Assembly (NCBI GenBank): GCA_009922615.1
Contig: RFVF01000024.1
Span: forward strand, 1-64,000
DNA from: Pseudomonadota bacterium
GTDB lineage: Bacteria; Verrucomicrobiota; Verrucomicrobiia; Limisphaerales; SXTU01
Direction: 5' to 3'
Length of the DNA stretch: 64,000 nucleotides
The notes beneath the pieces are model-generated. The model did no database searches. It saw only the letters and a list, made by a program, of their open reading frames with translations, and had not been told where the DNA came from. The translations under genes and the position numbers were made by a program. Shown in pieces: positions 54,919 to 63,572 of the stretch (its first letter is position 1; the number at the start of each line of letters is the position of its first letter).

Positions 54919-55959
54919 ATGCAAATTAATCCGAACCGTTCCGCTTGGGATGTCACTGAAGATGAGTTTCCGCGTCTGGGCTCACCGGCGGACAAGCTGC
55001 GTTTCATGCTGCGTTACGCCGTTCTCGCTCCGTCAAACCGCAACTCGCAGCCGTGGTTGTTTAAGGTGCGGGGCCGGACGGTGGAGTTGTATGCGGACCG
55101 CACGCGGTCGCTCAAAGTCACCGACCCAATGGACCGGCAGTTGTTGATTAGTTGTGGTTGCGCCTTGTTTAACCTGCGCGTGGCCATGTGGCATTTCGGC
55201 TATCTCGACAACACGGTGTTGCTGCCAGCGCAGGAGTATCCCGATTTGCTCGCGCGCGTCACGCTCGGGGAAGAGGACTCCCCGACGAGCCAGCAGGAGG
55301 CATTGTTCGCCGCGATTCCGAAACGGCGCACCAATCGTCAGCATTTTAAGGATGACCCGTTGCCCGAGGGACTGAAACCGGAGCTGGTCAAGGCGGCTAC
55401 CCGGGAGCAGGCGTGGCTGCATTTCGTGGACGACCGCAAGCAGCGCAACGCCCTTGCCGACCTCATCGCCGAGGCGGAGCGATTGCAGTGGGCCGACAAG
55501 CACTTTCGCTCGGAACTGGCGTCATGGCTGCATTCGAATCATGACGCGGCTCCGGACGGCATCCCAAATTCCGCGCAGAACGCGGGTGACTTGCTCTCTG
55601 TCGCCGGGCCGATGGTAGTCCGCTCCTTTGACCTCGGCGAAGGTCAAGCCGCGAAAGATCGGGACATCGCCGCCTACTCTCCCGGGCTCGTGGTCTTGGG
55701 AACGGACAAAGATGAACCGTGGGCGTGGGTGTCAGTGGGGCAGGCGTTGGCACGCGTGCTCTTGCGTGCCCGGGTGGAGGGGGTTTCGGCCTCGTATCTG
55801 GACCATCCGATCGAGGTCGCCGCGTTGCGACCGAAGGTGACGGAGCTCATCGGTCACGGCGGTCATGCGCACATCATCCTGCGACTGGGTTTTGGTCCGA
55901 ACTTGAACCCAACGCCGCGCCGCACAGCAGCAGAGGTGCTGATGCGTCCGGAAGGGTGA
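54919..55959 (+). CDS. Acg-family nitroreductase
   Basis: 346 residues from ATG 54919 (ATG 54915 is in another frame). FMN-binding nitroreductase fold of the Acg family: YAVLAPSNRNSQPWLFKV near residue 35, RLVISCGC-like LISCGCALFNL, RRTNRQHF and the second-half segment VSVGQALARVLLRARVEG. Some Acg proteins sequester flavin in latency models; here the function is unknown. Convergent with the carbonic anhydrase gene, separated by 6 bp. Confidence 0.85.
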   Translation: MQINPNRSAWDVTEDEFPRLGSPADKLRFMLRYAVLAPSNRNSQPWLFKVRGRTVELYADRTRSLKVTDPMDRQLLISCGCALFNLRVAMWHFGYLDNTVLLPAQEYPDLLARVTLGEEDSPTSQQEALFAAIPKRRTNRQHFKDDPLPEGLKPELVKAATREQAWLHFVDDRKQRNALADLIAEAERLQWADKHFRSELASWLHSNHDAAPDGIPNSAQNAGDLLSVAGPMVVRSFDLGEGQAAKDRDIAAYSPGLVVLGTDKDEPWAWVSVGQALARVLLRARVEGVSASYLDHPIEVAALRPKVTELIGHGGHAHIILRLGFGPNLNPTPRRTAAEVLMRPEG

Positions 55960-55965
55960 GCGGAC

Positions 55966-56607
55966 TCAGGCTGCGGGCCGCGCGAGAGGTTCGAATTGCT
56001 TTGATTCCGGGTTGAAGGCGAAAAGTTCGGCGGTGGCGATGTCGAAGAACCAGCCGTGCAGGTGCAACGAGCCGTCCGCCAGGCGGGTCTGCACTGCCGG
56101 GTAAGCTTTCAAGTTCTCGATGGCGAAGAGCACGTTTTCCTCGGCAGCGGCGTTGGCCCGGGCCCGGGGATCGGTGAGGTGTTGATATCCGAGGTGGATG
56201 ACGTCGCGGACCGGTGCGGCCACGTGGAGCCAAGCATCCAGATGGGGCATCGCAGTGCGATTGGGGATGCCCTCGAGCAGTGCGTGCATGGCCCCGCACT
56301 GCGAGTGGCCGCACACGACGATGTCGCTGACATTCAAGGTGGAGACGGCGAATTCGATGGCGGCGGCCGTGGAGTTTGTCTCGCCGGTCACGTTCGCGGG
56401 CGGGACGATGTTGCCCACGTTCTTCACGACGAACAAATCGCCGGGCTGGCTCTGCGTGATAAGCTCCGCCAGCACGCGCGAGTCCGAACAGGTGATGAAG
56501 AGGGTGTGCGGGTTCTGGCCTTCCCGGGAAAGCCGCTGGAACAGCGCCCGGTAGGCACCGAATTCTTCCGAACGGAAGCGGTGAACTCCCTCAATTAGCC
56601 GTTGCAT
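55966..56607 (-). CDS. Beta-carbonic anhydrase
   Basis: 213 residues from ATG 56607, the standard start (MQRLIEGVHRF); the longer frame is upstream noise. Zinc ligands are in ITCSDSRV (Cys, Asp-Arg dyad) and VCGHSQCGAMHAL (His, Cys). Gly-rich NVGNIVPP is also typical. Catalyses reversible CO2 hydration. Confidence 0.95.
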   Translation of the reverse strand: MQRLIEGVHRFRSEEFGAYRALFQRLSREGQNPHTLFITCSDSRVLAELITQSQPGDLFVVKNVGNIVPPANVTGETNSTAAAIEFAVSTLNVSDIVVCGHSQCGAMHALLEGIPNRTAMPHLDAWLHVAAPVRDVIHLGYQHLTDPRARANAAAEENVLFAIENLKAYPAVQTRLADGSLHLHGWFFDIATAELFAFNPESKQFEPLARPAA

Positions 56608-56707
56608 GACGGCCCCGATGGTGACGAGTGGGGCCGGTGTGCGCCAAGGAAAACTTCCGCGGCGTTGACGCGGGCCCGGCGGAGGGCGCAGATTCCCAAC
56701 TGAAGTT

Positions 56708-57310
56708 GTGACCATCGCCAACCAAGTCACGGTGGGGCGGATTTTGCTCGTGCCCTTTTTCGTCATCCAGGTGCTCTACTACGAGCGCACCGGGGACGAG
56801 TGGCACCGGCTGGCGGCGTTGCTCACCTTTGCACTGGCCACGCTCACGGACGCGCTCGATGGCTACCTCGCGCGGCGCTACCACCAATACACCGAGCTGG
56901 GGGCGTTGCTGGATCCGGTGGCGGACAAAATCCTGCTGGTTTCCGCGCTGGTGTTGCTCACCTTCGACAAGGGAACTCATCTGCCCAACCTTCCGCTCTG
57001 GCTCGCCGGCACGGTGATCGGGCGCGATGCCGTGCAGGCCATCGGGCTGGCCGTGACGCATTACACCGTCGGCAAGGTGCCGATCCGGCCGCGCCTTGTC
57101 GGCAAGGCAGCCACGTTGTTGCTGATGGTCACGGTCATCTGGGCGTTGCTAAAATGGGACGCTGGCTGGCTTCGATGGCTCGCCATTTCGGCGGCCGTTT
57201 GCACGGGCATCTCCGGTGTGCTTTACGTGCTGGACGGAATGAAGCTGCTCAGTGCCAGTCCCGATAGCGCGCCGAAAGCGGAATCCTCACCTAAAACACC
57301 GAACTCTTAA
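56708..57310 (+). CDS. pgsA: CDP-diacylglycerol-glycerol-3-phosphate 3-phosphatidyltransferase
   Basis: 200 residues from GTG 56708. The CDP-alcohol phosphatidyltransferase motif D-x2-D-G-x2-A-R-x8-G-x3-D-x3-D is complete within TDALDGYLARR and TELGALLDPVADK. Four or five membrane segments. It makes phosphatidylglycerophosphate. Another CDP-alcohol transferase function cannot be excluded. Followed by the peroxiredoxin gene at 2 bp. Confidence 0.85.
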   Translation: MTIANQVTVGRILLVPFFVIQVLYYERTGDEWHRLAALLTFALATLTDALDGYLARRYHQYTELGALLDPVADKILLVSALVLLTFDKGTHLPNLPLWLAGTVIGRDAVQAIGLAVTHYTVGKVPIRPRLVGKAATLLLMVTVIWALLKWDAGWLRWLAISAAVCTGISGVLYVLDGMKLLSASPDSAPKAESSPKTPNS

Positions 57311-57312
57311 TC

Positions 57313-57783
57313 ATGGCTCACGAACTGCGACTCAAGGAGGGTGACCTCGCCCCGGCATTCACAGCGACCATTAGCGGCGGGCAGACCCTCTCGCTGGCGG
57401 ACTTCAAGGGCCGGCCCGTCATTCTCTATTTCTATCCGAGGGATGACACACCCGGCTGCACGAAGGAGGCGTGCGGCTTCCGCGATGCGTTTGCGCACTT
57501 CACAGCGAAGGGCGCGGTCGTGCTGGGTGTGAGCGCGGATTCGGTGAAGTCGCACGACAAGTTTGTGAAGAAGTTCAAGCTGCCGTTCACACTGCTCGCG
57601 GACGAGGACAAACGCATCGTCGAAGCATACGGCGTGTGGGGCGAAAAGACCTTCATGGGGCGCCGCTTTCAAGGCATTCATCGCGTTACCTTCCTTATCG
57701 GCGGCGACGGGCGCATCCAGAAAATCTGGCCGAAGGTGAAGCCCGAGGAACACGCGGTGGAAGTGCTGGCCGCGCTCGGCTGA
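57313..57783 (+). CDS. Peroxiredoxin, BCP type
   Basis: 156 residues. The peroxidatic Cys and possible resolving Cys are in DDTPGCTKEACGFRD (five residues apart, as in BCP/PrxQ). The thioredoxin fold follows with LLADEDKRIVEAYGVW. Reduces peroxides using thioredoxin. Starts 2 bp after the upstream stop, so probably cotranscribed. Confidence 0.93.
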   Translation: MAHELRLKEGDLAPAFTATISGGQTLSLADFKGRPVILYFYPRDDTPGCTKEACGFRDAFAHFTAKGAVVLGVSADSVKSHDKFVKKFKLPFTLLADEDKRIVEAYGVWGEKTFMGRRFQGIHRVTFLIGGDGRIQKIWPKVKPEEHAVEVLAALG

Positions 57784-57793
57784 ACGCAACGCG

Positions 57794-59644
57794 TCAGTGC
57801 ACCGCGAGCTTTTCGAAACTCTCCTCGATGAAGGTGGTGTTCTGGATGCGCGCGAGCTTCGCGTAGAGGCCGTCGGTGGCGAGGAGTTCGTCGTGCGTGC
57901 CACGCTCGACGATCTCGCCTTGGCGGAGAACGAGGATTTGGTCGGCGTTGCGAATCGTGCTGAGGCGGTGTGCGATGACGAAGCTGGTGCGGCCCGCCAT
58001 CAGCCGCTCCAGCGCCTCCTGAATCAGTTTCTCGGTCTGCGTGTCCACGCTGGCCGTGGCTTCGTCGAGGATGAGGATGGGCGCGTTTTTCAGAAGCGCA
58101 CGGGCGATGCTCACGCGCTGCTTCTCGCCGACGCTCAACTTCACGCCGCGTTCGCCGACGCGGGCGTCGTAGCCGTCGGGCAGGCGCGTGATGAAGTTGT
58201 GGCAGTTGGCGGCTTTAGCGGCGGCGTGAAGGTCGGCTTCGCTGGCGTCGAGGCGGCCGTAGAGGATGTTTTCGCGAAGGGTGCCGTTGAAGAGGAACGG
58301 CTCTTGAGAAACAACACTGATTTGTTTACGAAGCTTCTCCAGCTCGATGGATCGGATGTCAATCCCATCAATGAAAATCCTGCCAGAGGTAGCTTCGTAA
58401 AACGCGGGGAGCAGGTTGACCAACGTTGATTTGCCTGCACCGGTTGGACCAACGAGCGCAATCTTTTCGCCCGGTTTGGCCAGCAGTGATACATCGCGCA
58501 GGACGATTCGATCGGCGCCGTATTGGAATCCCACATCGGTGTAAACGACTTTGCCCTCTGCACGCCAGCCGAGTGGTGGTCGAGAGGATATTCCGGGAGC
58601 ATTCGTCGAAACATCGGCCGGGCGCTCCTCCGTCGCGTCCATGATGTCGAACACGCGTTCACTCGCCGCCCGCGCGGATTGGAGCATTTGGTTAAGGCCG
58701 TGGAGGCGGCCGATGGGTTCGTAGAAGAGGCCGAGATAGAGGAGGAATTGCACGAGTTCACCCACGGTCATCTTGTTGGCGAGGACTTGCGTGCCGCCGA
58801 ACCAGAGGACGAGTCCGATGCCGAGCGAGGACGCGAAAGCCATCGCCGGCGAGTAGATGGACCAAGCACGCATCACGGTGAGCGTGCCTTGTCGGAGGTC
58901 TTCAGCGCGGGCACCGAAGCGGGCGTCCTCGTGGCGCTCCCGGCCGAAGGATTTGATCTGGCGAATGCCCTGGAGATTGTCCATGAGCAGGGCGTTCATG
59001 GCGCTGGCGGCCTGGCGTTGCGCGCGGTAGCGCTTGTGGGCGGTGAGCGTATACCATAGCGCGCCGCCGATGAGGATGGGCAGCGGCGCGAGCGCGACGG
59101 CGGCGAGCAGCGGGTTCGTGCAAAAGAGAATCGTGAGCACGCCGACGATGCTGAGTATGGCGACGGTGCCTTGCTCGGTGCCGTCAATGAGCAGGCGTTC
59201 CATGGAGTTCACGTCCTCAATGACGCGGGTCATGAGGTCGCCGGACGCGCGTTGATCGAACCAGCCGACAGGGAGACGTTGGAGGCGCGCGTAAACGTCG
59301 CGGCGGATGTCGAGAATAACCTTTTGCTCCAGCTCGTTGTTAAGGCGAATGCGCAGGCCGGTGAAAAGTTCGCGCAAGAAGAACGCGCCGATGAGCAGCG
59401 CCATGACGGGCGTCAGGCTTTCGGCGTTCTTCTTGGTTATGACTTCATCAATGACGTGCTGGGTGAGCTTGGGATAAGTGAACGCGGCGGCGAGGGAGAG
59501 CAGCGCGAAGGTGATCGTGCCCAGCGCCATCAGCTTGTAGGGCAGCAGATAGACGCCGACGCGCCGCACGACCTCGCGGGTCGAGCGCGGCTGCGATTTG
59601 AAACTGGGGTCGGTGTGGGCACCGAAACCGGGATGGGCACTCAT
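57794..59644 (-). CDS. ABC exporter, transmembrane and ATPase fused (MsbA-like)
   Basis: 616 residues. About six membrane segments in the first 330 residues (VYLLPYKLMALGTITF first); then the ATPase with Walker A LVGPTGAGKSTLV, Q-loop SVVSQEPFLFNGTL, signature LSVGEKQRVSIARA, Walker B LILDEATASVD and switch IAHRLSTI. Family members export lipid A, lipids or drugs as homodimers. Substrate unknown. Confidence 0.93.
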   Translation of the reverse strand: MSAHPGFGAHTDPSFKSQPRSTREVVRRVGVYLLPYKLMALGTITFALLSLAAAFTYPKLTQHVIDEVITKKNAESLTPVMALLIGAFFLRELFTGLRIRLNNELEQKVILDIRRDVYARLQRLPVGWFDQRASGDLMTRVIEDVNSMERLLIDGTEQGTVAILSIVGVLTILFCTNPLLAAVALAPLPILIGGALWYTLTAHKRYRAQRQAASAMNALLMDNLQGIRQIKSFGRERHEDARFGARAEDLRQGTLTVMRAWSIYSPAMAFASSLGIGLVLWFGGTQVLANKMTVGELVQFLLYLGLFYEPIGRLHGLNQMLQSARAASERVFDIMDATEERPADVSTNAPGISSRPPLGWRAEGKVVYTDVGFQYGADRIVLRDVSLLAKPGEKIALVGPTGAGKSTLVNLLPAFYEATSGRIFIDGIDIRSIELEKLRKQISVVSQEPFLFNGTLRENILYGRLDASEADLHAAAKAANCHNFITRLPDGYDARVGERGVKLSVGEKQRVSIARALLKNAPILILDEATASVDTQTEKLIQEALERLMAGRTSFVIAHRLSTIRNADQILVLRQGEIVERGTHDELLATDGLYAKLARIQNTTFIEESFEKLAVH

Positions 59645-59791
59645 CTCAAGTCAGGCGTCGATTGAACGCGGGAATCGGGTTTGGGCGAAGCTCAAAGTTT
59701 CTGCCCGCGAAACAGACTTAATGACGCGCAAGCCGACGGTTCCTCTCTTCGGGCGTTTCACAGGCTGGCCCATCTACAGTGAAAACCCGGT

Positions 59792-59820
59792 TTGACGGAA
59801 AGGGCTATTGCCCGTAAATA
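59792..59820 (+). promoter_or_regulatory. Sigma-70-type promoter with operator-like palindrome
   Basis: TTGACG (59792-59797), a 17-bp spacer and TAAATA (59815-59820), near consensus. The spacer contains GGGC-TATT-GCCC (59802-59813), a possible binding site for the BrnA-like antitoxin. The BrnT-like gene starts 54 bp downstream. Confidence 0.65.
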
Positions 59821-59873
59821 CATTGTCGTGACACCGCAAAGTCAATGGACATACAGCACGAACCGGATGGTTT

Positions 59874-60167
59874 ATGGACTTTGATTGGAACAATCCTTCG
59901 TTTGTGCCGGCGGGCGAGCTGACGCAGCAGGACGTGGAAGAGTCCTTCGAGGATGCATTTGTGGTGCGGTTGCTGCCGGATTCGGCGCGCTTCGCCGGGC
60001 AGGCCCGGTATTTCAATTTGGGCCGCTCTGCTCGCGGCGTGGGTGTGTTCAGCGTCTATCGGACGAACGGGAAGCAGGTGCGGGTGATATTTGCGCGCGA
60101 GTTCCTGCAGGAAGAGCAGTTCTTTTACAAGCGGCGCGTGACGCAGTTGCTGGACCAGAAAGACTGA
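59874..60167 (+). CDS. BrnT-like toxin (DUF497)
   Basis: 97 residues. The sequence pattern WNNPSFVPAGELTQQDVEESFED, YFNLGRSARG.. and RVIFAREFLQEEQFFYKRR fits BrnT/DUF497 toxins, RNase-type relatives that inhibit translation. It is 2 bp before the antitoxin-like gene, the usual order toxin then antitoxin. Toxicity not shown. Confidence 0.72.
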   Translation: MDFDWNNPSFVPAGELTQQDVEESFEDAFVVRLLPDSARFAGQARYFNLGRSARGVGVFSVYRTNGKQVRVIFAREFLQEEQFFYKRRVTQLLDQKD

Positions 60168-60169
60168 GC

Positions 60170-60454
60170 ATGACCGCAATCTCCAACTGGGAAGCCGTGC
60201 CGGACTTCGAGAGCGAAGAGTCCGAGGCGGAATACTGGCGTGAGCATCGGCTCGACCTCCGGTTGATGGATGCGGCGATGGTCGCCGGAGCGGAATCCAC
60301 GGAATCAGTGACCGTGACGTTGCGCATGGACCCGCGGATGCTTTCACGCATCAAGCGCCTCGCGCGGTCGCGATATCTGAACTACCAGAGCATGGTCAAG
60401 CAGTGGTTGAGCGAACGGATGGAACAGGAATTACGGGACAAAGCATCTAAATGA
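60170..60454 (+). CDS. BrnA-like antitoxin
   Basis: 94 residues from ATG 60170. The C-terminal half (VTVTLRMDPRMLSRIKRLARSR, NYQSMVKQWLSERM) is a ribbon-helix-helix of the BrnA/CopG type that binds DNA and neutralises the toxin; it probably represses the promoter at 59792. Its stop overlaps the ATG of the first pseudopilin gene by 4 bp. Confidence 0.75.
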   Translation: MTAISNWEAVPDFESEESEAEYWREHRLDLRLMDAAMVAGAESTESVTVTLRMDPRMLSRIKRLARSRYLNYQSMVKQWLSERMEQELRDKASK

Positions 60455-61107
60455 AAACGACGACAAAACGAGCAACCGCAGCGGCACGAAGCTCGGGGGC
60501 ATTCTCCCTCGTGGAACTTCTGATGGTCATTTCCATCATGGGTATGATCGCGGCCATGACGGTGGCTGGCATCAGAAGCGCGTCCTACAAGCGGGATCGT
60601 TCGGCCGTCGAGGTTCAGTTGTCCAAACTGGTTACGGCCATCGAATCCTACAAATCCAAAACCGGAACTTATCCGCCGGACTGTCCGGCCAACGCCGCCT
60701 TGAATCCGGACCGGAACCCGCTGGCCTACGAGTTGGGTGGTGTTCGCATCGCCGGCGGCAGCTTTGTGGCCGAGGCTGATCCCACGCACACCGTCACGCC
60801 TCCCTTCGCAGTTTTCCCCGGCCTGGGAGGTTTCGTGAACGCTGCCCCGGCCTCGCCCGCGAAGCTGCGCTACTCCCTCGATCTGCGCGGTGGTTCGAGC
60901 AAAACGGCTGACCTCGTCATGATTGATTACACCGGCACCGGGCCGATGATGTTTTTGAAGGTGCAGGCCGATCATCCCACCTTGGGCACCAATGTCTGGC
61001 GTTACCGCGCTTATCCTGCCACCGGGCACAACCCGAAGAGCTTCGACCTCTGGGCGGAGATCAAACAAAGCGGCGGCGGCACCAACATCATCGGCAACTG
61101 GAGATAA
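60451..61107 (+). CDS. GspG-like pseudopilin, first of the cassette
   Basis: 218 residues. Prepilin leader GAFSLVELLMVISIMGMIA, then a helix and a GspG-type domain with YKSKTGTYPPDCP. Major pseudopilin of type II secretion-like systems. ATG overlaps the antitoxin stop (ATGA). Followed 3 bp later by the next pseudopilin. Confidence 0.85.
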   Translation: MKTTTKRATAAARSSGAFSLVELLMVISIMGMIAAMTVAGIRSASYKRDRSAVEVQLSKLVTAIESYKSKTGTYPPDCPANAALNPDRNPLAYELGGVRIAGGSFVAEADPTHTVTPPFAVFPGLGGFVNAAPASPAKLRYSLDLRGGSSKTADLVMIDYTGTGPMMFLKVQADHPTLGTNVWRYRAYPATGHNPKSFDLWAEIKQSGGGTNIIGNWR

Positions 61108-61110
61108 TTT

Positions 61111-61875
61111 ATGCTGAAAATAAAACCCAACTCTAATTCAACTCGTTCCAACCATCAGGGCATGACCTTGATCGAACTGCTGGTCGTCATCAGCATCATT
61201 GGCGTGCTGGCTGGTCTGTTGCTGCCGGCCTTGGCTGGCGCGAAAAAGAAGGCGCGTGAGACTCAGGCAAGAAAAGACATGGCCGACATCAAGGGGGCCA
61301 TCAGTGTCTATCAGCAGGATTACAACCGCTTGCCAGCTTCGACTCCTGTTACCACCGCTGCGAACGATTTTACTTATGGCACGACTGGCACTGGCTACGG
61401 CACTAATATCATCAACAGCACCGCAGCGACCTACCAAGCCAATAACTCCGAGTTGATGGTCATTCTCAACGGCGGCAGCACCAACGGCATGACGCTGCCC
61501 ATCGACCCGTCGGTGCAGAACAACATGCGCAACCCGCGCAAGACGGGTTATTACAGTCCCAAACTTGCCACCGGCTCCAGCGCAACCGCTGGTGCGGGCA
61601 TGGGAACCGACGGCGTGATGCGTGATCCGTGGAGCAACCCCTATATCGTCGCGCTAGATCTCAACTATGATGGTTGGGTTTCCAATTCGGTGTATAATGC
61701 ATCCGCCATGAATGCCAGTGGTTCCGCGCTGGTGCGCCAGGGAGGCGCGGGCTCCAGCACTTACGCCTTAAAGGACTCCGTGATGATATTTTCCTTCGGT
61801 CAGGACGGATTCTTTGACAAGACCCTTGCTGCTGATGCCGTGCCCAACAAAGATAACGTCGTGAGCTGGAAGTAA
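61111..61875 (+). CDS. Prepilin-type pseudopilin, second of the cassette
   Basis: 254 residues. Leader [19 protein letters not shown], helix, and a domain with ISVYQQDYNRLPAS and DPWSNPYIVALDLNYDG. The latter resembles the Ca-binding DPWGxPY region of GspG. Starts 3 bp after the previous stop; probably cotranslated. Confidence 0.85.
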   Translation: MLKIKPNSNSTRSNHQGMTLIELLVVISIIGVLAGLLLPALAGAKKKARETQARKDMADIKGAISVYQQDYNRLPASTPVTTAANDFTYGTTGTGYGTNIINSTAATYQANNSELMVILNGGSTNGMTLPIDPSVQNNMRNPRKTGYYSPKLATGSSATAGAGMGTDGVMRDPWSNPYIVALDLNYDGWVSNSVYNASAMNASGSALVRQGGAGSSTYALKDSVMIFSFGQDGFFDKTLAADAVPNKDNVVSWK

Positions 61876-61878
61876 GCC

Positions 61879-62880
61879 ATGAAGCTTCCCACCCAAACCC
61901 ATTGCCCAGCGGCCTGTGCCGGTTGGCATGCATCGTTGGCGGGGGAGGCTGGCGGGGCAGGAGAGCCGCGTGCCCAAGCCTTTACGTTGATCGAGATGCT
62001 GGTGGTGCTGGGGATCATCGGCATGTTGGCGGCCATGACGCTTCCCTCCATCAGCAATTCGCGGAAGGGCAACATCTCCGAAAGCGTGACCCGGCAATTG
62101 ATGGACGATCTGGCCAACGCCCGGCTTAAGGCCATGAGTCAGCGCACCAAGGTATTTGTGGTCTTCGCGCCGGACTTGAACTGGTTTGGAACGCTGAACT
62201 CCACTCAGGTCAACATGCTCACGACCAATCTCGCCGCTAATACGATCGTGGGCGGCCAGTTGACCACCTATGCACTGTTTTCCCCCCGTATCGTGGGTGA
62301 CCAACCCGGCCAGAGCACGCCGCGCTATTTGAGCGACTGGCGTTCCTTGCCCAGCGGGTCGTTCATCCCTGCCTCACTATTTCGGGAGCCGGGTGTGTTT
62401 CACAATGTTGCTGGCAACTCGGTGACCAATGCTATTCCCGCTGATGATTCCCCGGGGTCGGTGATGATGAATCTACCATTCGTCGGTTTTGACGAGCAGG
62501 GCAGGTTGTTCGGGAAGAACACCAATATAGCCATCAGCATCATCGAAGGCAGCATTATGCATCCAACGGATGCTACTGGGCAGACCAATCAAGTTGTCAA
62601 TACAGACGCCGTGGAGACTTCCGCGCCCATTCTTTCGGGTGGCATTGTGGCGGGGATCGAATATCTGGTAGCCGGACAATTGATCGGCGGAGTCAGGCCG
62701 GGCATTCGTTATGCCGGGGTGACCTATCGCGCCGGGCAGACTTTTGTAGGTCGGACCGGCTTTCCGAATTACACCGCGCCAGGCGGTGGCATCCCACTGG
62801 GCCGGGTTGTGCATCATTATGGCGTGCGCATTGACTGGATTACCGGTCGGCCCAAGGCCATCAAACCCGAACTGCCATGA
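61879..62880 (+). CDS. Prepilin-type protein, third of the cassette
   Basis: 333 residues. An N-terminal extension (about 30 residues) precedes the leader QAFTLIEMLVVLGIIGMLA. The domain (GVRIDWITGRPKAIKPELP at the end) is like the Verru_Chthon cassette proteins. Overlaps the next gene by 4 bp. Confidence 0.78.
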   Translation: MKLPTQTHCPAACAGWHASLAGEAGGAGEPRAQAFTLIEMLVVLGIIGMLAAMTLPSISNSRKGNISESVTRQLMDDLANARLKAMSQRTKVFVVFAPDLNWFGTLNSTQVNMLTTNLAANTIVGGQLTTYALFSPRIVGDQPGQSTPRYLSDWRSLPSGSFIPASLFREPGVFHNVAGNSVTNAIPADDSPGSVMMNLPFVGFDEQGRLFGKNTNIAISIIEGSIMHPTDATGQTNQVVNTDAVETSAPILSGGIVAGIEYLVAGQLIGGVRPGIRYAGVTYRAGQTFVGRTGFPNYTAPGGGIPLGRVVHHYGVRIDWITGRPKAIKPELP

Positions 62881-63572
62881 ACCTTTCTCGCCGTTCTGTC
62901 TTTCCCGCTCTGCCGACGGCCGAACAGGCCTTCACCATGGTCGAGGTCGCCCTGAGCCTGGCAATTGTGGCGTTTGCCATGGTCGCCATCATCGGCGTGA
63001 TGCCGGTGGGCTTGAACGTGCGGAAGGAAAACCGGGAGGACACCATCATTTCGCAGGATGCGACAGCTTTGATCGAGGCCATTCGCAGCGGAGGAGGCGG
63101 TTCGAATCTGAATACAATTGCGGCTGCATTGGTGCAGATGACGGGGCCAGCCAATGCGCTCACGGGCAGCAACTACACATCGGCCGACGTCATCAGCCGG
63201 CTGTGCATTCCGCGTTGGGATTCGGTCAATGCGCCGAGCCTGGTGCGGGCCTACTTTCATGCCATGAGCGGCACGCTGGGCGATGTGTCCGGCACAAACG
63301 TCTCCCCGGTGGCATTCAGCTATGTCGTGACCTCGGAGGTTACCAACTATACTGGCCTCCCAGCCAACGCGGCACTCAACCGCTTTCTCACCAACAACCT
63401 CTACGAAGTGAAGCTCACGTTCCAGTGGCCGGTGTATGAGCCACCGGCCGGTCAGTTCCCCACGAATTTCGGCAACGGCAAGCTAGTGATGCGGACTTTG
63501 GTCAGCGGCGAACTCGTGACCAACGGCTCCGGTGGATACCTGTTCCGGGGGGCAAATTACTACGGTCAATGA
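62877..63572 (+). CDS. Verru_Chthon cassette protein B-like pseudopilin
   Basis: 231 residues. Leader AFTMVEVALSLAIVAFAMVA followed by GVMPVGLNVRKENRED, closely resembling cassette protein B (TIGR02598) patterns. Overlaps its neighbours by 4 bp on both sides. Confidence 0.78.
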   Translation: MNLSRRSVFPALPTAEQAFTMVEVALSLAIVAFAMVAIIGVMPVGLNVRKENREDTIISQDATALIEAIRSGGGGSNLNTIAAALVQMTGPANALTGSNYTSADVISRLCIPRWDSVNAPSLVRAYFHAMSGTLGDVSGTNVSPVAFSYVVTSEVTNYTGLPANAALNRFLTNNLYEVKLTFQWPVYEPPAGQFPTNFGNGKLVMRTLVSGELVTNGSGGYLFRGANYYGQ

